A stretch of DNA of 48,075 bases. Source: Rhodocyclaceae bacterium. Lineage in GTDB: Bacteria; Pseudomonadota; Gammaproteobacteria; Burkholderiales; Rhodocyclaceae. Shown piece after piece: positions 39,829-48,075 of the stretch. A model generated the notes under the pieces. That model was given only the letters and a program-made list of their open reading frames with translations, was not told where the DNA came from and ran no database searches. The first letter of the stretch is position 1; every line of letters starts with the position of its first letter. The DNA lies in assembly GCA_013388985.1 (NCBI GenBank), contig JACAEF010000029.1:1-48075 (forward strand), in the 5' to 3' direction. A program made the position numbers and the translations under genes.

Positions 39829-41013
39829 TCAGACGTTTGCCTGCCGCTGCCGCCTGAGCATCCAGGCACTGGCAAAGAGCAGCACGCCGAGCGTCGCCGA
39901 GGTCAGCGCCAGCGGCCTGATCGTGCCGTCGTGACTGATGCCGACCCAGGTGCCGGTGACGAGCGCCGCGACCATCGTGAAGAAGCCGAGCAGGCCGGCC
40001 GCGGCGCCGGCCTCGCGCGGGAAGGGCGCTACCGCGCCCGCTTGCGCGCAGGGGAAGTTGATGCCGTGCGCGCCCATCGTCAGGAACTGGCAGAGCAGCA
40101 CCACCGACCAGTGATGCACGCCGGCCAGTACCAGCGCGGCGAACAGCAGGCCGGAAAACAGCGAGATCGAGACGCCGACCCTCATCGCCCCCGGCAGGCC
40201 CAGGCGCGCGAGCAGGCGGCGGCAGGCAATCGTGCCGATGAGATAGCCGCTGACGCCGAAGGCGAAGCAGTAGCCATACAGATGCGTGGGCACGCCGAGC
40301 ACGTCGATCAGCACGAAGGACGAGCCGGAGATGAAGGCGAAGATCGCCGCGTAGGAAAGCGCGCCGGGCAGCGCCCAGGCCCAGAAAAAGTCGGCGCTGG
40401 CGATACGGCAGTAAGTGGTGTAAAGGCGGCCGATGCGCGTCGCTTCCGGATCGGGATACGTCAGGGTCTCGCGGAACAGTCGCGCCGTGGCGGCGAGCAG
40501 GGCGATGGCGAACAAGGTGTGGAAGACGAAGGCTGCGCGCCAGCCGAACCCGACTTGCAGATAGCCGCCGAGCACCGGGCCGATCAGCGGCGCGAGCGCG
40601 AGCAGCGAGCTGGCTTTGGCGAGAACGCGCGCGCCTTCGGCAGGGGCGAAGGCATCGCGCACCAGCGCGCGGGCGACGACGACCGCGGTGCAACATCCTG
40701 CGGCTTGGACGAAGCGGGCGGCGATCAGCCAGCCGAGCGTCGGCGCAGCCGCGCAGGCGAGGCTGGCGGCGATGTAGAGGGCGAGCCCCCAAAGCAGCAC
40801 CGGGCGGCGGCCGAAGCGGTCAGAGAGTGGCCCGCTGGCAAGCTGCGCGACGCCGAAGCCGATGACGAAGAGCGAGAGCGTCTGCTGCGCCGCGGCCGGA
40901 GAGACGCCGAAGCCAGTGGCCAGATGCGGCAGCGAGGCGAGGTAGAGGTCGGTCGACAACGGCTGCAGCATCAGGCTGCCCGCGATCAGCCAGAGGAGGG
41001 TGGTCGGGCTCAT
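39829..41013 (-). CDS. Bcr/CflA family multidrug efflux MFS transporter
   Basis: This 394-residue protein has twelve membrane helices and the family motif between TM2 and TM3 ([20 protein letters not shown]), [10 protein letters not shown]-like residues in TM4-5 ([18 protein letters not shown]), and [17 protein letters not shown] after TM5. Such proton-driven pumps export bicyclomycin, chloramphenicol or sulfonamides; the real substrate here is unknown. Residues 202-210 (CRIASADFF) come from repeat copy 11. The start overlaps the smpB stop (ATGA), so it follows smpB in one transcript. Confidence 0.9.
   Translation of the reverse strand: MSPTTLLWLIAGSLMLQPLSTDLYLASLPHLATGFGVSPAAAQQTLSLFVIGFGVAQLASGPLSDRFGRRPVLLWGLALYIAASLACAAAPTLGWLIAARFVQAAGCCTAVVVARALVRDAFAPAEGARVLAKASSLLALAPLIGPVLGGYLQVGFGWRAAFVFHTLFAIALLAATARLFRETLTYPDPEATRIGRLYTTYCRIASADFFWAWALPGALSYAAIFAFISGSSFVLIDVLGVPTHLYGYCFAFGVSGYLIGTIACRRLLARLGLPGAMRVGVSISLFSGLLFAALVLAGVHHWSVVLLCQFLTMGAHGINFPCAQAGAVAPFPREAGAAAGLLGFFTMVAALVTGTWVGISHDGTIRPLALTSATLGVLLFASAWMLRRQRQANV
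40386..40410 (-). repeat. Dispersed 25-bp repeat, copy 11 (within the MFS transporter gene, sense)
   Basis: The minus strand reads TGCCGT, the GCCAGCGCCGA core, and TTTT at the end. The gene reads it as CRIASADF, the same frame that lpxB uses for copy 9. Confidence 0.8.
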
Positions 41014-41456
41014 GCCTTCTCGCGCATGAGCCGGGCTTTCTCCCGTTGCCAGTCGCGCTGCTTTTCGCTCTCTCTTTTATCGTATTGCTTCTTTCCCTTG
41101 GCCAGGCCGATTTCGAGCTTGATGCGCCCCTTCGAGAAGTGCAGGTTGAGGGGGACGAGCGCATAGCCGGCGCGTTCCACCTTGCCGATCAGCTTGGCGA
41201 TCTCGCGCTCGTGCAGCAGCAGCTTGCGCGTGCGCACCGGGTCGTGCTTGACGTGGGTCGAGGCGGTGGAGAGCGGGCTGATGTGGCAGCCGAGCAGCCA
41301 GACTTCGCCATTCTTGACGATCACGTAGGCTTCCTTGAGCTGCACGCGGCCGGCGCGGATCGCCTTCACTTCCCAGCCTTCGAGCACCAGGCCGGCCTCG
41401 AATCTTTCCTCGATGAAGTAGTCGTGGAAGGCCTTCTTGTTTTCGACGATGCTCAT
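41010..41456 (-). CDS. smpB: SsrA-binding protein SmpB
   Basis: SmpB brings tmRNA to stalled ribosomes for trans-translation. The 148-residue protein has the OB-fold start ([40 protein letters not shown]), [15 protein letters not shown], and a basic C-terminal tail ([29 protein letters not shown]) that mimics an anticodon stem. It is divergent from ratA across 65 bp, a conserved arrangement. Confidence 0.97.
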   Translation of the reverse strand: MSIVENKKAFHDYFIEERFEAGLVLEGWEVKAIRAGRVQLKEAYVIVKNGEVWLLGCHISPLSTASTHVKHDPVRTRKLLLHEREIAKLIGKVERAGYALVPLNLHFSKGRIKLEIGLAKGKKQYDKRESEKQRDWQREKARLMREKA

Positions 41457-41521
41457 GTGCCGGGCGTGGGGAGAAGGGGGCGTGGCGTTAGAATGGCAGG
41501 ATTGTAAAGCAGCCCCTCGCC

Positions 41522-41953
41522 ATGGCCCTCGTCGAAAAATCGGTATTGATCATGCGCACGCCCGAACAGATGTTCGAGCTGGTCGATCACGTCGAGGATT
41601 ACCCGCAGTTCCTGCCCTGGTGCGGTGGCGTCGAGGTGCTGGCGCGCACGGCCGAGATGACCGCGGCGCGCATCCACATCCACTATCGCGGCATCAAGGC
41701 GCATTTCGCCACCGAGAACACCAAGAAGCCGCCCCACCTGATGAGGCTGGCGTTCCGCGAGGGGCCATTCCGCCGCCTCGACGGCAGCTGGCGCTTCACC
41801 CGGCTCGGCGATGCCGGCTGCAAGATCGAATTCCAGTTGCATTACGAATTCTCCAATAAACTGCTGGAGAAGGCGCTGGGGCCGGTGTTCGGCCACATCG
41901 TCAATACCTTCGTCGATTCCTTCGTCAAGCGCGCCCACCAGATCCATGGCTGA
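41522..41953 (+). CDS. ratA: RatA/Coq10-like START-fold protein
   Basis: This 143-residue protein has the Coq10/RatA pattern: [16 protein letters not shown] with the conserved [26 protein letters not shown] and the C-terminal [19 protein letters not shown] helix. E. coli RatA was reported as an anti-association factor for ribosome subunits, and mitochondrial Coq10 binds ubiquinone. Which activity applies here cannot be decided. The order smpB / ratA-rnfH is the same as in E. coli. Confidence 0.92.
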   Translation: MALVEKSVLIMRTPEQMFELVDHVEDYPQFLPWCGGVEVLARTAEMTAARIHIHYRGIKAHFATENTKKPPHLMRLAFREGPFRRLDGSWRFTRLGDAGCKIEFQLHYEFSNKLLEKALGPVFGHIVNTFVDSFVKRAHQIHG

Positions 41954-42272
41954 CAGCATCCACATCGAAGTCGTCTACGCCCTGCCCACGCGGCAGGAGG
42001 TGATCCCGCTCAGTTTGCCCGCCGGCGCGACGCTGCAGCAGGCGCTCGAAGCCTCCGGACTGCTCGCCAAATATCCGGAAATCGATCTCGCGAAGGGCAA
42101 GTTCGGCATCTACAGCAAGATCGCCAAGCTGGACACGGTGTTGCGCGACCGCGACCGCGTCGAAATCTACCGCCCATTGATCGCCGACCCGAAAGAAGTG
42201 CGCAAGCAGCGCGCCGCCGAGGGCAAGGCCATGAAGAAAGGCGGCGGCGCGGCGGAGGCCGCCGCCGAGTGA
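41946..42272 (+). CDS. rnfH: RnfH family ubiquitin-like protein (RatB/YfjF)
   Basis: This 108-residue protein has the ubiquitin-like RnfH core: [74 protein letters not shown]. Function is not settled; some rnf clusters carry a homologue. The ATG at 41946 overlaps ratA by 8 nt. Its stop TGA abuts the convergent DUF4124 stop with no base between. Confidence 0.92.
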   Translation: MADSIHIEVVYALPTRQEVIPLSLPAGATLQQALEASGLLAKYPEIDLAKGKFGIYSKIAKLDTVLRDRDRVEIYRPLIADPKEVRKQRAAEGKAMKKGGGAAEAAAE

Positions 42273-42734
42273 TCATTTGCCGGCGGGCGGCGAACACCAG
42301 TCGGCGACCGCCTTGCGCGCGCGGGCGAGCTCCTCTTCGCGCAACTGACCATCCAGAGCGACCCGCTCGCCTTTTTCATTCAGCGTGAAGCGTATCTGAC
42401 CCGATTCGAGCGCGGCCAGCGTGCTTTTCGCGCGCTGGCAGTTTTCGGCGCGGATCTTCGTCTGCGCAGGGTCTTCCGGCGTCTGTCCGGCCTCGCTTCC
42501 GGCCTGCTTCTCGCGTTGGGCGAACTGGCGCTCGGCCGCCGCCTTGCGCGCGGCTTCGGCGTCGCCGGTCGCGCTCGGCGCCGCCGGCAGTTGTCGCACC
42601 TGGACTTGGCGCTCCGCGGGCGGGCGGTCGCCATAATGGACTTTCCCGCTGGCGTCTTTCCAGGAGTAAACCTGTGCCGCGGTGGCGAAAGGCAACAGGA
42701 TGAGCAGGATCGGGCTGGCAGTGAGCAGGCGCAT
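42273..42734 (-). CDS. DUF4124 domain-containing periplasmic protein
   Basis: This 153-residue protein has a signal peptide (about residues 1-19) and then the DUF4124 motif QVYSWKDASGKVHYGDRPP. A charged linker and a C-terminal part with CQRAK and a WCSPP end follow, with two cysteines that could pair. Betaproteobacteria encode many such small envelope proteins. Function is unknown. In E. coli the matching position downstream of ratB is taken by bamE; nothing here resembles BamE. Confidence 0.85.
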   Translation of the reverse strand: MRLLTASPILLILLPFATAAQVYSWKDASGKVHYGDRPPAERQVQVRQLPAAPSATGDAEAARKAAAERQFAQREKQAGSEAGQTPEDPAQTKIRAENCQRAKSTLAALESGQIRFTLNEKGERVALDGQLREEELARARKAVADWCSPPAGK

Positions 42735-42785
42735 GGATATGTCTCGCGATAAGGTTATGGATGGATCGGGAGGGGTGTCCGGGAT

Positions 42786-42814
42786 TTGTCGCTGTCTGGC
42801 TAGCCTCGTATAAT
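42786..42814 (+). promoter_or_regulatory. Strong sigma-70 promoter of guaBA
   Basis: TTGTCG (42786-42791), a 17-bp spacer and a perfect TATAAT (42809-42814) lie 26 bp before the guaB ATG. The bases CGTATAATACG read as CGTATTATACG on the other strand, so the same -10 could serve the divergent DUF4124 gene. Confidence 0.75.
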
Positions 42815-42828
42815 ACGTTTTTGGATAA

Positions 42829-44301
<1,473 letters not shown>

Positions 44302-44319
44302 GCGCGTTCGATTGTCCGA

Positions 44320-44345
44320 GGGCGGCCCAGGCCGCCCTTTTCGTT
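44320..44345 (+). terminator. Intercistronic terminator-like hairpin between guaB and guaA
   Basis: A perfect 7-bp GC stem (GGGCGGC/GCCGCCC with a CCAG loop) is followed by TTTTCGTTT. It could end part of the guaB transcript and set the guaB to guaA ratio. Confidence 0.7.
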
Positions 44346-44362
44346 TGCGAGGCCAAACCATC

Positions 44363-45928
44363 ATGTCTCACCAGAAAATCCTCATCCTCGATTTCGGCTC
44401 CCAGGTGACGCAATTGATCGCCCGTCGCGTGCGCGAGCAGCAGGTGTATTGCGAACTGCATCCGTTCGACGTTTCCGAGCAGTTCATCCGCGATTTCGAT
44501 CCTGCCGGCATCATCCTCTCGGGCGGGCCGAACTCGGTATATGAGGCCGAAGAGTGGCGCGCACCGCAGATCGTCTTCGAACTGGGCGTCCCGGTGCTGG
44601 GCATCTGCTACGGCATGCAGACGATGGCGCAACAGCTCGGCGGCAAGGTCGAGAGCTCGGGCAAGCGCGAGTTCGGCTATGCCGAAATCCGCGCCCGCGG
44701 TCACTCGCGGCTGTTCGACGGCATCCAGGATCGCACCAACGCGCAAGGCCACGGCCTGCTCGAGGTCTGGATGTCGCACGGCGACAAGGTGACCGCGCTG
44801 CCCCCAGGCTTCAAGGTGATCGGCGAGAACGAGGCCACGCCGATCGCCGCGATGGCGGACGAGGCGCGCCGCTTCTATGGCGTGCAGTTTCACCCCGAAG
44901 TGACCCACACGCTGAAAGGACGCGAGATCATCGCCCGCTTCGTGCGCGAGATCTGCGGTTGCCGCGGTGACTGGAGCATGCCGGGCTATGTCGACGAGGC
45001 CATCGCGAAGATCCGCGAACAGGTCGGCGACGAGGAAGTGATCCTCGGCCTCTCCGGCGGCGTCGACTCCTCGGTGGTCGCCGCGCTCCTGCACAAGGCG
45101 ATCGGGCCGCAGCTCACCTGCGTGTTCGTCGACAACGGCCTGCTGCGCCTGAACGAAGCCGAGCAGGTGATGCAGACCTTCGCGCGCAACCTCGGCGTCA
45201 AGGTGATCCATGTCGATGCCAGCGAGCAGTTCATGGGACATCTGAAGGGCGTCACCGATCCAGAGCAGAAGCGCAGGATCATCGGCCGCGAGTTCGTCGA
45301 GGTGTTCCAGGCCGAAGCGAAGAAGCTGCCGCAGGCGAAATGGCTGGCGCAGGGCACCATCTACCCGGACGTGATCGAATCGGCCGGCGGCAAGACCAAG
45401 AAGGCACACACCATCAAGAGTCACCACAACGTCGGCGGTCTGCCCGAGACGCTGCATCTAAAGCTGATCGAGCCCTTGCGCGAACTGTTCAAGGACGAGG
45501 TGCGGGAGCTGGGGCTAGCGCTCGGCTTGCCGCACGAGATGGTCTATCGCCACCCCTTCCCCGGCCCGGGTCTCGGCGTGCGCATCCTCGGCGAGGTGAA
45601 GAAGGAATATGCCGATCTTCTGCGCCAGGCCGATGCCATCTTCATCGACGAACTGCGCGCCGCCGAGTGGTATGAAAAGGTGAGCCAGGCCTTCGCCGTG
45701 TTCCTGCCGGTCAAGAGCGTCGGCGTGATGGGCGATGGTCGCGTCTATGATTACGTCATCGCGCTGCGCGCGGTGGAAACCACCGACTTCATGACCGCAC
45801 GCTGGGCGGAGCTGCCGCACGAACTGCTGGCACGCGTCTCCAATCGCATCGTCAACGAGATCCGCGGCATCAGCCGCGTCGTCTACGACATCACCGGCAA
45901 GCCGCCCGGCACGATCGAGTGGGAATGA
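44363..45928 (+). CDS. guaA: GMP synthase (glutamine-hydrolysing)
   Basis: GuaA turns XMP into GMP using glutamine. The 521-residue protein has the class I amidotransferase domain with nucleophile C82 in GICYGMQ and the His-Glu pair in VQFHPEV (about residue 172). The ATP-PPase P-loop is [13 protein letters not shown], and the C-terminal dimerisation domain ends in GTIEWE. The start at 44363 was chosen over an in-frame ATG at 44249 inside guaB. The 3' end of guaA is a known insertion point for genomic islands in other bacteria. Confidence 0.98.
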   Translation: MSHQKILILDFGSQVTQLIARRVREQQVYCELHPFDVSEQFIRDFDPAGIILSGGPNSVYEAEEWRAPQIVFELGVPVLGICYGMQTMAQQLGGKVESSGKREFGYAEIRARGHSRLFDGIQDRTNAQGHGLLEVWMSHGDKVTALPPGFKVIGENEATPIAAMADEARRFYGVQFHPEVTHTLKGREIIARFVREICGCRGDWSMPGYVDEAIAKIREQVGDEEVILGLSGGVDSSVVAALLHKAIGPQLTCVFVDNGLLRLNEAEQVMQTFARNLGVKVIHVDASEQFMGHLKGVTDPEQKRRIIGREFVEVFQAEAKKLPQAKWLAQGTIYPDVIESAGGKTKKAHTIKSHHNVGGLPETLHLKLIEPLRELFKDEVRELGLALGLPHEMVYRHPFPGPGLGVRILGEVKKEYADLLRQADAIFIDELRAAEWYEKVSQAFAVFLPVKSVGVMGDGRVYDYVIALRAVETTDFMTARWAELPHELLARVSNRIVNEIRGISRVVYDITGKPPGTIEWE

Positions 45929-45929
45929 G

Positions 45930-45979
45930 CTGGCAAGGACAGGCAACAACTGGCAACGTCTGGCAAAGACGGGCAGCGC
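45930..45979 (+). repeat. Five tandem 10-bp units right after guaA
   Basis: Starting one base after the guaA stop are CTGGCAAGGA, CAGGCAACAA, CTGGCAACGT, CTGGCAAAGA and CGGGCAGCGC, in phase with one DNA turn. The shared word is CTGGCAA. They could be protein-binding direct repeats such as integrase arm sites or operator half sites; no binding protein is identified. Confidence 0.6.
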
Positions 45980-45983
45980 CCGT
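45969..45983 (+). terminator. Short hairpin downstream of guaA
   Basis: ACGGGC and GCCCGT form a perfect 6-bp stem with a 3-base loop. There is no run of T behind it, so it is a weak terminator candidate. It overlaps the last 10-bp units. Confidence 0.3.
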
Positions 45984-46023
45984 TACATCCCTGCGACAAA
46001 TCGTCCTATGTCATTCGTCTGTA

Positions 46024-46052
46024 TTGACCCGGATGTCATGGTTGGGTAAAAA
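46024..46052 (+). promoter_or_regulatory. Candidate promoter of the ABC exporter gene
   Basis: TTGACC, a 17-bp spacer and TAAAAA lie 141 bp before the ATG at 46193. The leader of about 130 nt holds a 30-codon frame (46098-46190) that ends 2 bp before the exporter start and has no recognisable family. Confidence 0.4.
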
Positions 46053-46192
46053 TCGCCGTCCAAGTCGAAATACCAACAACAATGCGACAGGCGAATCATG
46101 TTCCAGGGAGAAGAAAGGGAAGAGCCGCATTACCCTAGCCGGCCGTACGGGCTTGGCCATCAGGCTGTCGAAATCCGCGACATCGGCTGACC

Positions 46193-48075
46193 ATGCTTCG
46201 GCGGATCAGGCGCATTGCCTCCACCCGAAGACAGAAACGGGAAACGCTTGCCCGGTGGCAGCTCGACCCGGCCCAACTCGTTTGGGCCGTGGGCAGCCTC
46301 TGCGCCCTCAACCGCATCCCTTTTGATCCCGAACTGCTGCTCAAGCAGTTTCCGCCGCCTTACACCACCGATACCCTGATCCACGCCGTCCGGGCACTGG
46401 GCTTTCGCATCAAGCTCAAGCGCTGCGATATATCGAAGCTGGGGAATGTGGCGACACCGTGCCTTGTGCTTCTGGCCGCAGATGCGGAAAACCATGCCGC
46501 TGCCGCCGGCAACGAGACCTCGTCGGAGACGCAGGCATCGTTGCCCAGCGCCCGCCTGGGACTCGTGACCGACGTTTCGCCGGAGCGCGTCCAATATTTC
46601 GAGGCCGGCACTAACGCACCGACCGAGATGCCTTGCGAAGTATTCGCCGGGTGCCATCTCGGCGTCGTTTTCCTCATAGCCAGGGAACGTCCGCCGATTC
46701 TCGACCTGGATATCGTCGGCAATGCCAGCCGCTTCGGCTTCCGCTGGTTCGTTCCTGACCTCCTGAAACACAAGAAGGTCTGGCGCGACGTGCTGCTCGC
46801 ATCGCTCATCATGCAGTTGCTGGCGCTGGGCACCCCGCTCTTCACCCAGACCATCATCGACAAGGTGGTGGTCCACCGCACCGAGAGCACCCTGGTCGTC
46901 ATCGCCATCGGCATGGCGGTGTTCATGGTCTTCTCGGCCATCCTCACCTGGGTCAGGCAGTATCTCGTGCTGCACACCGGCAACCGGGTCGATGCCGTAT
47001 TGGCGGCTGCCGTCTTCGACCACCTCTTCAAGCTGCCGCCACGCTATTTCGAGAAGCGGCCCACCGGCGTCATCGCCGCCCGGCTGCACGGCGTCGAAAC
47101 CATCCGCGAATTCATCGCCAGCGCCGCCGTGACCCTGGTGCTCGACCTGCCTTTTCTCCTCATCTTCGTCGGCATCATGTTCTGGTACAGCGTCAAGCTG
47201 ACCCTGGTCGCCCTGGCCATCCTCGCCGTCATCGTGGCCTTGAGCCTGGTCGTTGCGCCGATGTTCCAGTCGCAACTCAATCACCAGTTCCTCCTCGGCG
47301 CCCGCAACCAGGCCTTCCTCACCGAGTACATCGCTGGCCTCGAAACGGTAAAAAGCCTGCAGATGGAGCCGCAGCTCAAAGCGCGCTTCTCGGATTACCT
47401 TGCCGACTACCTGCACGCCACCTTCCAGACCCGGCAACTTGCCAACAGCTACAACACCGCCGCGACCACCCTCGAACAGCTGATGAGCCTGCTCATCCTG
47501 GTGATCGGGGCCTACACGGTGATGAACAGCACGGACTTCACCATCGGCATGCTGGTGGCCTTCCAGATGTTCGCCGGCAAACTGAGCCAGCCGATGATGC
47601 GCCTGGTCGGCTTGTGGCAGCAGTTTCAGCAGGCCAGCCTGTCGGTCAAGCGCCTGGGCGACGTGATGAACGCGCCGACCGAACCCTACGCCCTCATCCC
47701 GACCCGCCTGGCCGAAGGCAAGGGGCTGATCGAGATCGAAGGGCTGGCCTTCCGCCACAGCGAAAAGCACCCCTACCTCTACCGGGATTTCAACCTCACC
47801 GTGCCGCCGGGCAGCACGGTGGCCATCATGGGGCCGTCCGGTTCCGGCAAGAGCACGCTGGCCAGGCTCCTGCAAGGCTTCTACCAGCCTTCGGACGGGC
47901 GCATCAAACTGGACGGCACCGACATCCAGAACCTCTCGGCCAACGAGCTGCGCCACTACTTTGGCGTCGTCCCGCAGGAGACCGTGCTCTTCTCCGGCAC
48001 CCTCTACGACAACCTGCTTGCCGCCAATCCGCACGCCACCTTCGAGCGCATCGTCCAGGCCTGCAAGCTGGCCGA
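46193..48075 (+). CDS. Type I secretion / RTX-type ABC exporter with C39-like domain (3' end outside window)
   Basis: The ATG at 46193 is the only start codon after an in-frame TAG at 46136. About 627 residues are visible: a C39-like domain (about 25-150), the exporter transmembrane domain (about 170-450, with [21 protein letters not shown]), and an ABC domain with Walker [11 protein letters not shown] at about 547 and the Q-loop VVPQETVLF. The C39 part lacks the normal QxxxxxC catalytic context, as in HlyB/LapB-type exporters that bind but do not cut substrates. It would work with a membrane fusion protein and TolC, probably coded downstream. Confidence 0.9.
   Translation, partial: MLRRIRRIASTRRQKRETLARWQLDPAQLVWAVGSLCALNRIPFDPELLLKQFPPPYTTDTLIHAVRALGFRIKLKRCDISKLGNVATPCLVLLAADAENHAAAAGNETSSETQASLPSARLGLVTDVSPERVQYFEAGTNAPTEMPCEVFAGCHLGVVFLIARERPPILDLDIVGNASRFGFRWFVPDLLKHKKVWRDVLLASLIMQLLALGTPLFTQTIIDKVVVHRTESTLVVIAIGMAVFMVFSAILTWVRQYLVLHTGNRVDAVLAAAVFDHLFKLPPRYFEKRPTGVIAARLHGVETIREFIASAAVTLVLDLPFLLIFVGIMFWYSVKLTLVALAILAVIVALSLVVAPMFQSQLNHQFLLGARNQAFLTEYIAGLETVKSLQMEPQLKARFSDYLADYLHATFQTRQLANSYNTAATTLEQLMSLLILVIGAYTVMNSTDFTIGMLVAFQMFAGKLSQPMMRLVGLWQQFQQASLSVKRLGDVMNAPTEPYALIPTRLAEGKGLIEIEGLAFRHSEKHPYLYRDFNLTVPPGSTVAIMGPSGSGKSTLARLLQGFYQPSDGRIKLDGTDIQNLSANELRHYFGVVPQETVLFSGTLYDNLLAANPHATFERIVQACKLA

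Noticed and set aside
41489-41494. TAGAAT as a ratA -10 box
   Set aside because: The hexamer is at a fitting distance, but the -35 position reads GTGGGG, so I did not list it as a promoter.
46098-46190. 30-codon frame before the exporter gene
   Set aside because: No clear ribosome binding site, no leader-peptide motif and no family likeness. It is mentioned only because its stop lies 2 bp before the exporter start.
46160-48034. 624-codon open frame on the minus strand opposite the ABC exporter
   Set aside because: The plus-strand frame has clear ABC exporter motifs. The antisense product is low-complexity (rich in His, Asp, Gly, Arg), as expected from reading a GC-rich gene backwards.

Overview
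The window is a GC-rich, densely packed chromosomal segment of a betaproteobacterium. The evidence is the gene order: nlpD-rpoS, dapA-bamC-MBL, the long rpsB-tsf-pyrH-frr-uppS-cdsA-dxr-rseP-bamA-skp-lpxD-fabZ-lpxA-lpxB-rnhB run, smpB divergent from ratA-rnfH, and guaB-guaA. Lipid A and BAM genes show a Gram-negative envelope. The flavour resembles Rhodocyclales or Nitrosomonadales, but I cannot fix the genus by reading alone.

Layout. 1-1414: the 3' end of nlpD and complete rpoS. 1403-6219 (minus): a moxR - DUF58 - transglutaminase - mltB operon with overlapping stop/start codons. 6296-10718 (plus): an HDAC-family deacetylase, dapA, bamC, a HigBA toxin-antitoxin pair with a palindromic operator, and a metallo-beta-lactamase-fold protein. 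10741-13659 (minus): a membrane sensor with a c-type heme motif, HAMP, PAS, GGDEF and EAL domains. 13790-15088: rlmD. 15071-18914 (minus): a DsbA-like protein, dsbB, a BI-1 family membrane protein, a tiny membrane ORF and typA. 18988-19734: a methylthio-nucleoside phosphorylase. 19762-23160 (minus): glnD and a map gene broken by an in-frame TGA. 23380-38496 (plus): the translation, isoprenoid, outer-membrane assembly and lipid A superoperon. 38535-39828: an NfeD/stomatin pair. 39829-41456 (minus): smpB and a Bcr/CflA transporter. 41522-42272: ratA and rnfH. 42273-42734 (minus): a DUF4124 protein. 42841-45928: guaB-guaA. 46193 to the end: a type I secretion ABC exporter, cut by the window edge.

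Most genes are housekeeping genes for envelope building: BamA and BamC, the chaperone Skp, the lipid A enzymes LpxA/B/D with FabZ, CdsA for phospholipids, UppS and Dxr for lipid carriers, and MltB for murein. They sit with core translation factors (S2, EF-Ts, RRF, TypA, SmpB, RlmD) and stress or nitrogen control (RpoS, RseP, GlnD).

The most striking feature beyond the genes is a non-palindromic repeat of about 25 bp. It occurs at least 11 times in both orientations. Nine copies lie inside coding sequences, where they are translated, and two lie at gene ends. In rseP and lpxB the repeat takes the place of family-typical sequence without an apparent change in length, which looks more like an uptake-sequence-type signal than an inserted element. 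Other points for a second look are the stop codon inside map, a 143-bp element with terminal inverted repeats between rseP and bamA, a C6/G6 hairpin that covers the probable rnhB start, an FNR-like box beside the heme sensor gene, and five 10-bp units directly after guaA, where the housekeeping gene order gives way to a secretion locus.
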